From Phytophthora sp. 'mugwort' (lineage: Eukaryota; Oomycota; Peronosporomycetes; Peronosporales; Peronosporaceae), in NCBI GenBank assembly GCA_033558025.1, contig JAUCEF010000006.1:3782001-3846000 (forward strand): a stretch of DNA of 64,000 nucleotides. The letters are read 5' to 3'. The notes beneath the pieces are model-generated. The model did not search any database. It was not told where the DNA came from and worked only from the letters and a program-made list of their open reading frames with translations. Below are positions 35,216 to 44,767 of this stretch, one piece after another. The position numbers and the translations under genes are program-made. Numbering within the stretch: position 1 is the first letter of the stretch; every line of letters begins with the position of its first letter.

Positions 35216-36458
35216 TTACAATTCTTGAATATGGGCGTTTTTAGTCGACACTGCAGCCTTGTCACTCACGGCGTAATACTTCGTCCGACTCGCGAATATC
35301 CGTTGAATTTCTTCGAGCTCCAGACCTTTTGTCTCTGGTAATTTCTTCCACAAGTAAGCAAACCCAAACAACGAGACAATCGCGTAGAGCCAAAATGCTC
35401 CATACGGTGCAAAAGCATCAATTGTCGACAGGAAGGTGAACGACACGAGCAGATTAGACACCCAGTTAGCTGATGTCGAGACGCTGAGCGCAAAACTCCG
35501 TATCCGCAGAGGATAAATCTCAGCGTTGACAGTCCATGGCATGCACCCCATTGCACTTGCGAAGAACGCAAGATACATGAACATCGCTAGTAAAATTGCC
35601 CAACTAGTCTCATGGTTAGTATTGGGGCACGAATCAAATGCCCATTCAGATCCTGAGCAAACTCTAAGTGAGGGTGAAGCCGCATTTCCTGGCACGCACA
35701 AGTCGGCCTCAAGACTTGAACAATAGCCGCAAGCAGCATTCGCCACACAGTCGAAACACGTCGAGATGCCAGTGCAAGCGCCTGTGCCCTTAACCTTCAC
35801 CGACTCCTTTTCAGCCACAAAGAAACTCCCACCGAGAGCCACAAGGGATAGGAAGACACCTGCCACGCTACCGAGCGTAAGAAGTCGACGTCCCGCTCTT
35901 TCCACTAAGTAGATCCCGGCGAAAGTGAAGATGAAATTGCTGAATGAAACGAGCGCCGAAAGCCAAATAGCAGTGCTAGGATCTGTAAACCCCGCCATCT
36001 GAATGATAGTGGCGCCATAATACATGACAGTATTAATACCACAGAGCTGTTGCAAGCAGCATCCAAGCGTGAGAGCACGCATCTCTGGAGGCGACCTCAA
36101 CTCTTCCCAAACGTTTGACTCCACGAGGTTCGATCCCTGCACCTCCGCTCTAATGTGATCCAGCTCCACGTCAATTTCCTGGTCCCCTCGAATCTTCATC
36201 AACGCAATACGTGCTTCATCCTCCATCCCCTTACTGACAAGATAACGTGGGCTCTCAGGCAATACCAGGAACCCTGCAAACTGCACAAGAGCCGGAACTG
36301 CCGCAAGTCCGAGCATGTATCTCCATCCTCCCTCCGTTTCCGCCAACAATGCGTCCAACACACTTGCAAAGAATTGTCTACCCGTAATCAACGCCGAGTT
36401 CAGCGACACGAGCCTTCCTCGAATTTGAGGAGGCGACGCCTCTGCAATGTAGAGCGGG
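35216..36458 (-). pseudogene. HMIT-like sugar transporter, 3' part, split by the Polinton
   Basis: This is the downstream part of a minus-strand transporter whose upstream part lies at 56581-57131, on the far side of the element. The preserved portion begins inside the sugar-porter signature (PLYIAEASPPQIRGR). It continues without any stop or frameshift through LPESPRYLVSKG, LQQLCGINTVMYYG, the Cys-rich loop (CTGISTCFDCVANAACGYC) and LPETKGLELEEIQ to the natural stop at 35216. Read back across the junction, the inverted repeat supplies an in-frame ATG (near 36478, MRWLLLL). An N-terminally shortened protein of 420 residues could therefore in principle be made, but it would lack the first four or so helices. 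With one copy of the 6-bp duplication removed, both halves rejoin in frame to about 568 residues, so the gene was intact when hit. Confidence 0.93.
36453..36458. repeat. Left target-site duplication AGCGGG
   Basis: AGCGGG directly before the element is repeated exactly at 56581-56586 directly after it. Six bases is the length that Polinton/Maverick integrases produce. Confidence 0.95.
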
Positions 36459-36732
36459 AGTAGTAATAGCCAGCGCATTTCACCGGCAGTTTATTTTCTT
36501 AGCTTTATTTAACAGGGAGAATAGGGCTAACCGTTTCTAATGCAATGCTACGACTTTGACGACACAACCTCTCGACCACCATAGGACGAGAGAAAGCGCC
36601 ACCACTTCAGAAAGTAGTTTTTAAATGCTCTCGTCTCCTTAGAAGCGACAGTCGGTGGTTTCAACGAGACAACCTCTCGACCACCTGAGAGTGAAAGCAA
36701 CGTCTTTTGGATCTTAGGGTAGCTTTAGAACC
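36459..36732. repeat. Left terminal inverted repeat, with internal 105-bp insertion
   Basis: It matches the reverse complement of 56413-56580 at roughly 85-90 percent identity by eye, with conserved blocks such as GGGCTAACCGTTTCTAATGC and AAGCAACGTCTTTT. It is about 105 bp longer than the right copy. The extra part (36581-36685) is bounded by two copies of the 17-mer ACAACCTCTCGACCACC at 36564-36580 and 36669-36685. The right copy has this 17-mer once. Confidence 0.9.
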
Positions 36733-36930
36733 GCTCCATCAACAACATTCAAACTATACATTGATAAATGCAATAGAAAATTACGCCGGCATATTTTTAC
36801 CGCAAGGAATAGTTCAGAGCAGCGCGACGCGTGACGTCTCACCATTGGTTGGAAATATGTGACACGCCTTCATTTCCGCTTAAATACGTCCAGAAATTCT
36901 CTCCTTCCAGAATCTGCCGGCTCGGAAAAG

Positions 36931-38155
36931 ATGGTGACGCTCTTCTGTGCGGTCGTTGGTGAAGCGGGAAGCGCATTCCCTGTGGACATCGACGCGAGTC
37001 TGTCGGTGGGACACTTGAAGGAGGCGGTCAAGGCGGAGAAGATGTACCAGTTTCCTGCTGACGAGCTGCAGCTCTTCCTGGCGAAGACAACGGCCGGCGC
37101 GTGGCTGGATGGGGCGGACGTTGCAGCTGTGACGCTCGAAAAGGCTGCTGGTAGTGCGGTGCCTGTGCTGGTCGAGGATCATGGAAATCGCCACGACTTC
37201 GTGAAGATGGAACCGTTGCTTTGGATCAATAACTCCAAACACTTTGGAGCGAATTTTAACCGGGTGAGGGCCAAGTTCACGTGCTGGTGGTGGTTCCGGA
37301 GTCGTTGGGTGTAGATTTCCAATTGCTCCAACTCCAGGAAGCACTCTTGCAGCATACGTTATTAGATTCGTCTTCGTCGACGTCAGCACGAAGTCGTGAC
37401 TTTAAAGCGAGTCTGATCAGGACGTATCAGTGCGACATGGGGACGTATCAGGACGACACGGAGAACCGAATGCTGCGGTGCATGTTGCTTAACACGACGC
37501 TTCCGGCGGGGTTGGTCATCGCCTCTCATTTGTTTCGTCGGAAAAACGAGTTTCTCTCTCGTGAGCTGATGGGCTTCGATCGCATTGATGATGTGAAGAA
37601 TGGATTGTTGCTATTCAAGCCACTGGAGCATGCATTTGATCACTTCCAGATCAGTTTCATCTACGATCAGGGCAGCAACGAGTTCCGTTGAAAGTCTTCG
37701 ATCCTTCATTGCGTCGACAGCGATTGTTCGCAAAGCTGAATCCAGACCAGCGCGATCTTCTGCTTCGAGGCCAAACACTATCGAAACACTGGAAAAAACG
37801 TGGCCCAAGGCTTGCACCTGGTACTGATTTCAACATTCAGACAACATTTGGTGACGTCGAAGGTCAACTGTGCTTCATGTCTGTGGAGCGTCTCTACAAG
37901 CGCTGCTTGAACTTACAAGCCCGTTTAGCGCGGAAGAAAGCGATCAAAGCGAAGTGGATTCACCCAGATGAAGACGAATTTGAAGATTTTGGGTCGGAAG
38001 GAATGTCGTTGGCTGAAAAGATGGATTTTTTTTCGCACGTGATAGCTAAGACTTCTCAGTTGCCGAGCCTAAGTCCAACGACGAACGCCGGTCTCGTAGG
38101 AATGGTGCAGCTGAACAAGGTGGCTACATATTGGATACTGCAAGCAGCAGGATAA
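36931..38155 (+). pseudogene. Crinkler (CRN) effector with HNH-like nuclease tail, frameshifted, inside the element
   Basis: The first frame (from ATG 36931) has the CRN header: [22 protein letters not shown] and the LQLFLAK motif at residues 46-52. The header's closing HVLVVVPE motif is present at 37278-37301 but in a different frame, so the frame breaks near 37265. The second segment contains an HNH-like motif (His of IASHLF near 37527, Asn of VKNGLLL near 37599, His of EHAFD near 37629). A second break near 37687 puts the last segment (VFDPSLRRQRLF... to the stop at 38153-38155) in another frame. CRNs are secreted oomycete proteins that enter plant nuclei and often promote cell death; nuclease tails are known among them. 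As it stands no full-length protein can be made, only a 128-residue header fragment. It starts about 200 bp inside the left inverted repeat and has no viral-type TATATAGA box. Confidence 0.88.
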
Positions 38156-38172
38156 ACCAATATATTTTATCC
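38150..38172 (+). terminator. Hairpin overlapping the CRN stop codon
   Basis: GGATAAA (38150-38156) pairs with TTTATCC (38166-38172) across a nine-base loop; the stop codon TAA lies in the first arm. It may be a transcript 3'-end hairpin, although chance pairing in A/T-rich sequence cannot be excluded. Confidence 0.35.
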
Positions 38173-38176
38173 TAAC

Positions 38177-38185
38177 AATATAGAG
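38177..38185 (+). promoter_or_regulatory. Viral-type A/T box (AATATAGAG)
   Basis: A variant of the TATATAGA box 16 bases upstream of ATG 38202; see the other boxes listed within the element. Confidence 0.5.
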
Positions 38186-38201
38186 TTATTAATATACAAA
38201 G

Positions 38202-38396
38202 ATGGCGTACTCACCCGATCAATATCTCGCTAACAAAGAGCGCATCAAGGAAACGCAGAAGCGCTACTACCAGCGCACGCGCGAAGCTCGTCTATCCTAT
38301 CAAAAGGGGTATGACGATAAGAATAAGGACCAAATTCGAGCACGCAAGTGGAAGCCGAAAAGCGAACTTAGTACCTGTGAAACCGAACTTAGCTAA
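38202..38396 (+). CDS. Small basic protein of the Polinton
   Basis: A 64-residue, Lys/Arg/Tyr-rich protein (MAYSPDQYLANKERIKETQ...YYQRTREARLSYQKGYDDKN) preceded by an A/T box. The YxxNKERIKETQKRYYQ-type repeats resemble the basic helix (N-K-E-x-I-x-E-x-x-K-x-Y) that follows GIY-YIG or HNH domains in many large-virus nucleases. Here it stands alone, so it may be a DNA-binding peptide or the detached tail of such a nuclease. No function is assigned. Confidence 0.55.
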   Translation: MAYSPDQYLANKERIKETQKRYYQRTREARLSYQKGYDDKNKDQIRARKWKPKSELSTCETELS

Positions 38397-38431
38397 TTAA
38401 TTAATTTTTTCTCACATAAAAATTCAATCCG

Positions 38432-38439
38432 TATATAGA
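38432..38439 (+). promoter_or_regulatory. TATATAGA box before ATG 38442
   Basis: An exact TATATAGA two bases upstream of the start codon at 38442. This position would suit transcription starting at or just before the ATG, giving almost leaderless mRNA. Confidence 0.6.
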
Positions 38440-38441
38440 CA

Positions 38442-39070
38442 ATGACTGACGGTACCACGCTTACGATTTTGAAGGATGCCCTCGCCGACCTTAGCCAGTA
38501 CCATTCGTCTGGGTGGTTCTGCATGCAGTAGAGGGTGAATGGATACCTATAGGTAAAACGCAAGTTTATCCGTGCCCTGGCTATCGACCTAATGTCAACC
38601 CACGGTGTCATTGCAACACCCCGATCAAGCGACACTTCCTTATTATCGACATGGATGAGAACCATCACTTCGTTGGTTCAGAGTGTGTTAAGCTCTTTGG
38701 TGGCACTATAAGGTGTGCCTCGGCTGTCAATGTCGGTACCGAGGTAGCTACAAATAATGTAAGGAGGGAGTGTCGGGACCGTGGTCTGACCTCTTTTAGT
38801 GAGACGAGGTTAGCATTTGGTAAGTACAGAAATCGAAAGCCAGAGTCGCTATTAGGAGTGGATGACTCCTACAATCACTTCCTATTTAAGTGTGATTTCG
38901 TATCTGAAGCCTCTAGACAGGATTTAGCTCGTAATTTACTCCCAAGAACTGTTATTGGAGGCAAAGACAAGTACAGTGATATAACATTCAATTGGGTCAA
39001 GGCTCACGATCCAAAATATTATCGCTGGTTGCAAACGCGCGGCAGACCCTACGTCAAGTATTTGAATTAA
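38442..39070 (+). pseudogene. Zinc-binding protein with GKY-type C-terminal motif, frameshifted
   Basis: The frame from ATG 38442 (MTDGTTLTILKDALADLSQ) meets a TAG after 29 codons. The rest continues in another frame from about 38515 to 39070, so one frameshift near 38515-38530 is inferred. The body has a zinc-site-like series (PCPGYRPNVNPRCHCNTP...FLIIDMDENHHFVGSECVKLF). A C-terminal GKYRNRKPESLLGVDDSYNHFL motif follows, of the 'GKYKGK..EEVL..DPxYLxWL' type found in exonuclease-X-like and DUF3820-like modules of large DNA viruses. Both parts are typical of NCLDV and phage nucleic-acid-binding proteins. The same GKY motif recurs twice in the gene at 55818-56122 at the other end of the element. 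Function unknown. Confidence 0.65.
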
Positions 39071-39172
39071 TTAATTTCGAAATTTTTTGTATGAGGCTAA
39101 GATATAAAGTCGATCCTGATACAAGATCCAATAATTATAAAGTCATTTCCACGGGAATAATATCGCCAAGAA

Positions 39173-39180
39173 TATATAGG
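39173..39180 (+). promoter_or_regulatory. TATATAGG box before the polymerase start
   Basis: The box lies four bases upstream of the putative polymerase ATG at 39185. It supports that ATG as the true start although the frame soon breaks. Confidence 0.6.
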
Positions 39181-39184
39181 CAAC

Positions 39185-42100
39185 ATGTTTGCATACGAGC
39201 TCGAAGGTCTAAAGAGATTGAATATTGATGCTGTTCGCTGGGGCAGCACCTATCGCGTTAAGGTGCGTGGTAGAACTGGTAAGATGGTTTATGTTAGCAA
39301 CGTTTCCCGTCCGACCAATCAGAAGCTGCTAGCAAAGCAATACCATCTGTCGAGACTCTGAAGAAGCACATGTCCCCGAATTACAAGACTGACCCCAAGT
39401 ATCGTTTCTACAACGGAAAACACATGGAGTCGCACCTGTATGAAGGTACCCAGCCCACTGAGTTCTACGACAAGCTCGAGAACGTGCTTGCTAGCCAAAC
39501 TAACGCTTTCAAGGTAAACATTGCTCTTGGCTACGATCTCGTAAGCCTAACGGATGGTAGTTTTACCCAGTACTGGCACCCGAATCTGGCTAACACTTAC
39601 GTATTTAAGACCCCTGCTGCTATCAACAGTCGATCTGACATTCGTAAGAAAATTATCTCAGAGATCAGGTCGATAGAGTTGGCTAACACGCTGAACTACC
39701 CCAAATCGGGGTATAAGCTGAAGTCAATTACCAAAATTTACATTTACTTTCGCGAGCATGCACTCGGCGATATCGAAGCTGTTATCCCACAGATTATCCG
39801 CGATAACAAGCACGTAATCAACTTCCCCAAGACCAACAACAAGTGTGTGTTACACTGTATCGCATGGTACTTACATCAGCATGCTAAGAAAGATCCTCGT
39901 CGGATCCAGGCCCAAGTGAAGGAAGTATTCAAGCGCTACTGCTCCTACAAGGGTATCAGCTATAAGCCTAGTCTGTTCCGTAGCTTTAAGCCGATTGATC
40001 TCCTACAGCTCGACGAGCTTGAGGAACGCTTTCATTTCGGTATTAACGTCTACTCAATGGATGTAAAGACCGGTAATGTTGAGTGTATCCGTCGTTCGGA
40101 GAGAGAAGGAGTGGCGATGGATATTCTATCCCATGAGAACCATGCTTTGCACATCAAGGACGTTGATATGCTTCAGTCCAAGTACCAATGCTCGAAGTGT
40201 GAAATGACTTTCGTTAGCTCTACTAAGCTACGCGACCATGCCAAAAATCAGTGTGAGCCTGTAAACATCGAGAGCTTTCCAGCTGAACCAACTATCTTCA
40301 GACCAGCCCCGAACACTATTCGATCAATGCTAACCAAGTACTCCATCAAGAGCATTGAACAGTACCTAGATCATTATCTCGTGTATGACTTGGAGGCCAT
40401 TCTAAAGCTAGTTATGGCACAGCATGGTGAGAATACTGTCTTCACCAATGAACATATTCCCGTATCAGTATCTGTATCTGATAGCTTAATCGAGGAGGTG
40501 CGTTGCTTTGTCAGCGATGAACCGAAGATGCTACTAACGGACATGTTCGAATATATCCACCAGGTATCGATCAAGATCCAGCAGTACAACGTACACAAGT
40601 ATGAGATCCTCCTGCGCAAAATTATCGATGCTCACGGCTTGACTGGTATGGAGATTCCAGGTGCTAAACTCGATAAGACCTATAAGATGATCGATGTGGA
40701 CGGTTGGATTAAGAAAGGGAAATATGCCAGCTTCTTCGACTCCCATAGCCCTCGGGTTTGGTAAGCAGAGGTCTGACTATGGTAGGATTAAGCAGCACCT
40801 TGATCAAGTACCAGTGCTTGGGTTCAACAGCGGTCGCTACGATATAAATCTGATTAAGAACGATCTCTTCGTCGTTATTGGTACAGACAACATCACATCG
40901 GCAATCAAAAATCCTAGCTACATGTGCATTGCGACCTCGAACATGAAAATGCTCGATATTAGCAACAATGTACCAGCTGGTACGAGCTATGCAAAGTACC
41001 TCAGCACGTATCTAGGCGACTGCAAATGCGACAACAAGATTCGATGTGTCTGCGGTTTAGGTAAGGGCATTTTCCCGTACGAGTTCATTACCTCGCTCAA
41101 CGTTCTTAGTCAGCCTACGATTCCTCCTAAGTCAGCTTTCGATAGCGATCTCCGTGGAACTAGCATCAGCGATGATGACTATAAGCGCGTACAATTCGTC
41201 TGGGAGCACTATGGAATGAAGTCGATCAAGGACCTGCTGATCTGGTACAACAACTTGGATGTGGTACCTTTCATCAAGGCCATCAAGGCTCAGCGTGAGT
41301 TGTTCAAGCGTTTTGAGCTTGACATGTTTGCCGATGGTGTATCCCTACCCGGTCTCTCGGAGAAAGTCATGTATCAAACATGCTTCGACAATCTCCAATA
41401 TCCTTTCTAAAGACGTCTCCTCAAGCGTTTCGATTCCCTAGCAAGTGTATGAGTGGCTACAAGAGTCAGGATGTTGTGGCTAAGCGCGAGTTTGGTATGA
41501 CGTTAGGACACCTAGATATTCTGTCAACAGAAGTATCTTTGTGGCCTTTGCTACGGTCCTTTGAGCGCTGAAACTGTCTCAGCTGATCGAATCAATAACA
41601 AGCTTGGGCACATCGATGGCAACATCTTGATTAGTTGTATTTCGTGCAACACCGCTCGTAAGGATGTGTCTCTCAAGGATTTCCGCTACAAGAAGCTGCT
41701 CGAGTTCAACTCAGAGAGACTGGTCTATTCCATTGACAAGGACGAGAAGGACATCTACGGTAAGATGAAAGCTAACATTGCTGGTGGTCCATCCATTATC
41801 TTCAACCGCTACGCTAAGCGCAATGAGACGAAGATTCGTGGTGGGAAGCTGTGTAAGAGGGTAATCGGGTACGATGCTAATGCTCTATACCTCTGGGCTC
41901 TCGGTAATGACATGTCGTGCGGAAGATTTACAACTATCGAAGCTTATCCAGACATTGTTGAGGACATCAAGAACGATAAGATCTTCGGCTTTCTCGAGTG
42001 TGATATTCAAACACCAGAACACTTGAAGCAGTATTTTTTCGGTGAGATGACCCCCATCTTCAAAAATACACTGATTGACTGTACGGATGAGAGCATCATT

Positions 42101-43156
42101 GGTAAACATATGTATGACTACACCAACATGAGAGAAAAGCAGATCGAAGCCAGCTCGCAAATTGATTGGTAGCTACTTTGGTGAGAAGATCCTAATCTAC
42201 ACGCCTTTGCTCAAGTGGTACCTATCTCATGGTATGGAAATCAGCCAGACATACGGCTTCATCAAAGCTAGCTCACACAATGCATTTGTTCCATTCATGG
42301 AAGCGGTGTCTAGCGCTCGGCGAGAGGGTGATGCTGACAAGTCCAAGGCTATGATTGCTGAGATGATGAAGCTAGTAGGCAACAGTGCTTTCGGTCGATC
42401 TGGAATGGACATGAGCAAGCACAAGGCAATTAAGTATGAGTCACATAAGAAGGCAATTGCTTCAAAGATCGAGCACTTCACCTTTCATGGATTAGGGGAG
42501 CTCAACGATGCTTGCGAGCTTACTATGATGAAGCGCAGGCTTAAGAACAAGAACCCGATCCATTGTCGATTGCTATCTACCAGCTCGCTAAGCTACGCAT
42601 GCTCCAGTTCTACTATGATTGCATCGACTTTTACTTCGATCGTTCAGACTTTCAGTATCAGGAGATGGATACGGACTCCGCCTACATCGCTTTCAGCTGT
42701 GATAATCCGCTCCAAGACTGTATCAAACCTGATCTACGTGAGCACTTCAAACAACACAAGTATGATTGGTTCCCACGTGATTACAGCACGGATGTGGCTA
42801 AGTTTGATCGTCGTACCCCTGGTCTATTCAAGGATGAATGGTCAGGTGATGCTATGGTCTCATTATCCTCCAAGAACTACATCTGCTATCTGCCAGACGA
42901 ATCGTACAAGGTCAAGGTTTCAGCCAAGGGTGTGCAACAGGGTCGTGGACGCAATAGTGATGTTCTTAGCCCTAAGGGGTTCGAGTCTGTTGTGCGAGAT
43001 CGTATCACACTCCAAGGCAATAGCAAGGGGTTTAAATTGTCGAAAGAGACTAAATCTATCATCACATACAGTCAGACAAAGACAGCCCTATCATATTTCT
43101 ATGACAAGCGGCATGTGCTTGAGGATGGTATTACTGCCGTAGCTCTTGATATTTAA
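39185..43156 (+). pseudogene. polB: Protein-primed family B DNA polymerase, multiply frameshifted
   Basis: About 1,300 codons are split into at least seven segments by frameshifts near 39340, 40745, 41410, 41560, 42165 and 42560. Recognisable in order: N-terminal NNKCVLHCIAWYLHQH; a C2H2 finger (CSKCEMTFVSSTKLRDHAKNQC near 40190); Exo I YDLEAIL (40384); Exo II GFNSGRYDINLI (40820); Exo III YNNLDVVP (41245); an HNH/endonuclease-VII-like motif SADRINNKLGHIDGN..CISCN (41575-41655); motif A YDANALYLWAL (41870); motif B KLVGNSAFGRSGMD (42370); motif C EMDTDSAYIA (42660); and SSKNYICY (42865). These are the pPolB exonuclease and polymerase motifs of Polintons, which replicate linear genomes from a terminal protein. 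All catalytic acids seem to be kept, so decay is by frame loss, not active-site loss. The first segment is supported by a TATATAGG box. Confidence 0.92.
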
Positions 43157-43202
43157 TCGCTATCCAAGCTATCACATTTTTTATGTCCATCTAACATATA
43201 TC

Positions 43203-44250
43203 ATGGATGAGATACTTACGAAACTTTACTATGACCCTAAAACCGGCTATATCGGTGCTCAGGCTCTACATGAGAAGGCTCGTGAGTTAGATCCTAAGAT
43301 AACTCTAACACTGGTGAAGGATTGGTATGCTACACAGTCAGATATTCAGAGATTCCAAGAGCAAAAACAGAGATTCGATGGGTTTAAAGTCGCCTCACAT
43401 AACCCGAATTCTTGGCAAATTGACTTTGCGTTCTGGGGAAAACAACCGATTCTGACTGGTATCAACATTAACTCCCGCATCGGGTACGCAACATTTTTAT
43501 CGAATAAGACAGCTGCTACAGTATTGATAGCACTAAAAGCCTTCATCCGATCTTATAAGGTAGATATCATCACAAGCGACAATGGGTCTGAGTTCATGAA
43601 CTCAAAAGCTCAGCAAGTGATCACGGTACTATGGGGAAAATCGAGCGCTTCAATAGAACGCTGAAGCAGAGACTAACCAAAATAGTCTCCCCAGAGGATT
43701 ACGCAAAAGCTCACCAGCGACGTTATTACTAACTACAACACCACTTCTCATCGATCAATTGGAATGACACCCAATGAAGCCAAAGACAGGGTAATTGAGG
43801 CTGAGTTGAACCATAACCAATCAGAAGCTGATAAAATTGATAATGAGCTCGAGATTGGTATCAATGTCCTTTACCGACTAAAGAAGAGGACGTTTGATAA
43901 GGAAGCTGCTAGGTGGAGTAAAGCTGTGTACTCGATTGTAGGTATGGATGGTTATCGCGTCCAAATCAAGTCAATAAATGGGCACACACACACTCTACAA
44001 GGCTCCCAATGATCTCAAGATGGTGCAATCGGCGACGACTGAAGCAACCATCAACCGAGGTGATATCCCTGAAGCAGAGAAGATCTTAGACCACAAAAAG
44101 TTGCGAACTGGAAAGTACAGATACTTGGTTCAGTGGGTTGGTAATGAACCTGATTCCTGGGAGCCATTCTCAAATCTCCGTTTAATCAATAAAAACAGGA
44201 GATCGACGCTTGAAAAAGGAGTACTGGGACGCAACAAAGAGCTGACGTAG
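43203..44250 (+). pseudogene. int: Retroviral-type DDE integrase with C-terminal chromodomain, frameshifted
   Basis: The first frame (MDEILTKLYYDPKTGYIG) has a zinc-poor N-terminus and the DDE core: Asp in WQIDFAFW (43421) and Asp in SDNGSEF (43578). The catalytic Glu (in GKIERFN, 43643) is in the next frame, so a break lies near 43640. Further breaks near 43720 and 43990 precede NYNTTSHRSIGMTPNEAKD, the basic KKRTFDKEAARWSKAVYSI segment and a chromodomain (AEKILDHKKLR..KYRYLVQWVG..DSWEPFSNL, about 44070-44185). Chromodomain integrases of Polintons and gypsy elements direct insertion toward marked chromatin. The enzyme would cut the 6-bp staggered target seen at this element's ends. As it stands it is not translatable as one protein. 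Confidence 0.9.
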
Positions 44251-44260
44251 TCGCTCCGGA

Positions 44261-44275
44261 CGGGGGTTTACCCCG
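44261..44275 (+). terminator. Hairpin after the integrase
   Basis: CGGGG-GTTTA-CCCCG forms a five-pair G/C stem just after the integrase stop in otherwise A/T-rich sequence. GAC...GTC lies outside it as a partial extension. It is a candidate 3'-end hairpin. Confidence 0.45.
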
Positions 44276-44403
44276 CGTCAAAAGAATTAGTCATAATCAG
44301 CTTGTAAATAAATTCGATAGAGACATCCTCTGTAAGCTTTTGACTCAAGTATATTATTTGAAGTATTTCTTTTTGTGCGATTTTTGAAAAATATATGACT
44401 TGA

Positions 44404-44410
44404 TATATAG
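44404..44410 (+). promoter_or_regulatory. TATATAG box before ATG 44424
   Basis: TATATAG 13 bases upstream of the start of the small gene at 44424. Confidence 0.55.
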
Positions 44411-44423
44411 TAATCCCTTCATA

Positions 44424-44723
44424 ATGTGTTCCAGCTGCTTAGAAAAGGACCGTGAGCTTTCAAAGCTACGAAGGAAGCTTTGGGTCATTCAGGAGGTTAG
44501 CCGTATCAAGAATGAGTTGATGAATCTTGACGCGGCCTCTAATTTCCCTAAGACTGTTGTTAATCGAAGATACAAAAATGAGTTGGAAGAGATATTTGGA
44601 GTTCCATTCCATTGCATCACATATAGATATCTCAGCTTACTCAATGAGCGAAACCATATTTGCCATTCTTATGCAACATTCAGACATGACACAATTATCT
44701 CAATTATGCCAAGCTATTGGTAA
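44424..44723 (+). CDS. Small Polinton protein of unknown function
   Basis: A 99-residue frame (MCSSCLEKDRELSKLRRKLWVIQEVSRIKNELM) with its own upstream box. It has a CxxC at residues 2-5 followed by a charged helical stretch, and a C-terminal half (VPFHCITYRYLSLLNERNHICHS) with two more Cys and two His. It could be a small zinc-binding protein. The family was not recognised. It sits between the integrase and the long virion-type gene. Confidence 0.6.
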   Translation: MCSSCLEKDRELSKLRRKLWVIQEVSRIKNELMNLDAASNFPKTVVNRRYKNELEEIFGVPFHCITYRYLSLLNERNHICHSYATFRHDTIISIMPSYW

Positions 44724-44756
44724 TTTGAGTACTCATTTTTTTTTATGATTCAACAC

Positions 44757-44763
44757 ATATAGA
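44757..44763 (+). promoter_or_regulatory. ATATAGA box before ATG 44768
   Basis: ATATAGA four bases upstream of the start at 44768. The frames that follow at 45092, 45684, 46530 and 46982 lack a box, which supports reading them as one broken gene. Confidence 0.55.
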
Positions 44764-44767
44764 TACG

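Noticed and set aside
43203..44250. Integrase with chromodomain could mean a Ty3/gypsy retrotransposon
   Set aside because: No reverse transcriptase, RNase H, gag or long terminal repeats are nearby. Polymerase B, capsid and inverted repeats fix it as a Polinton.
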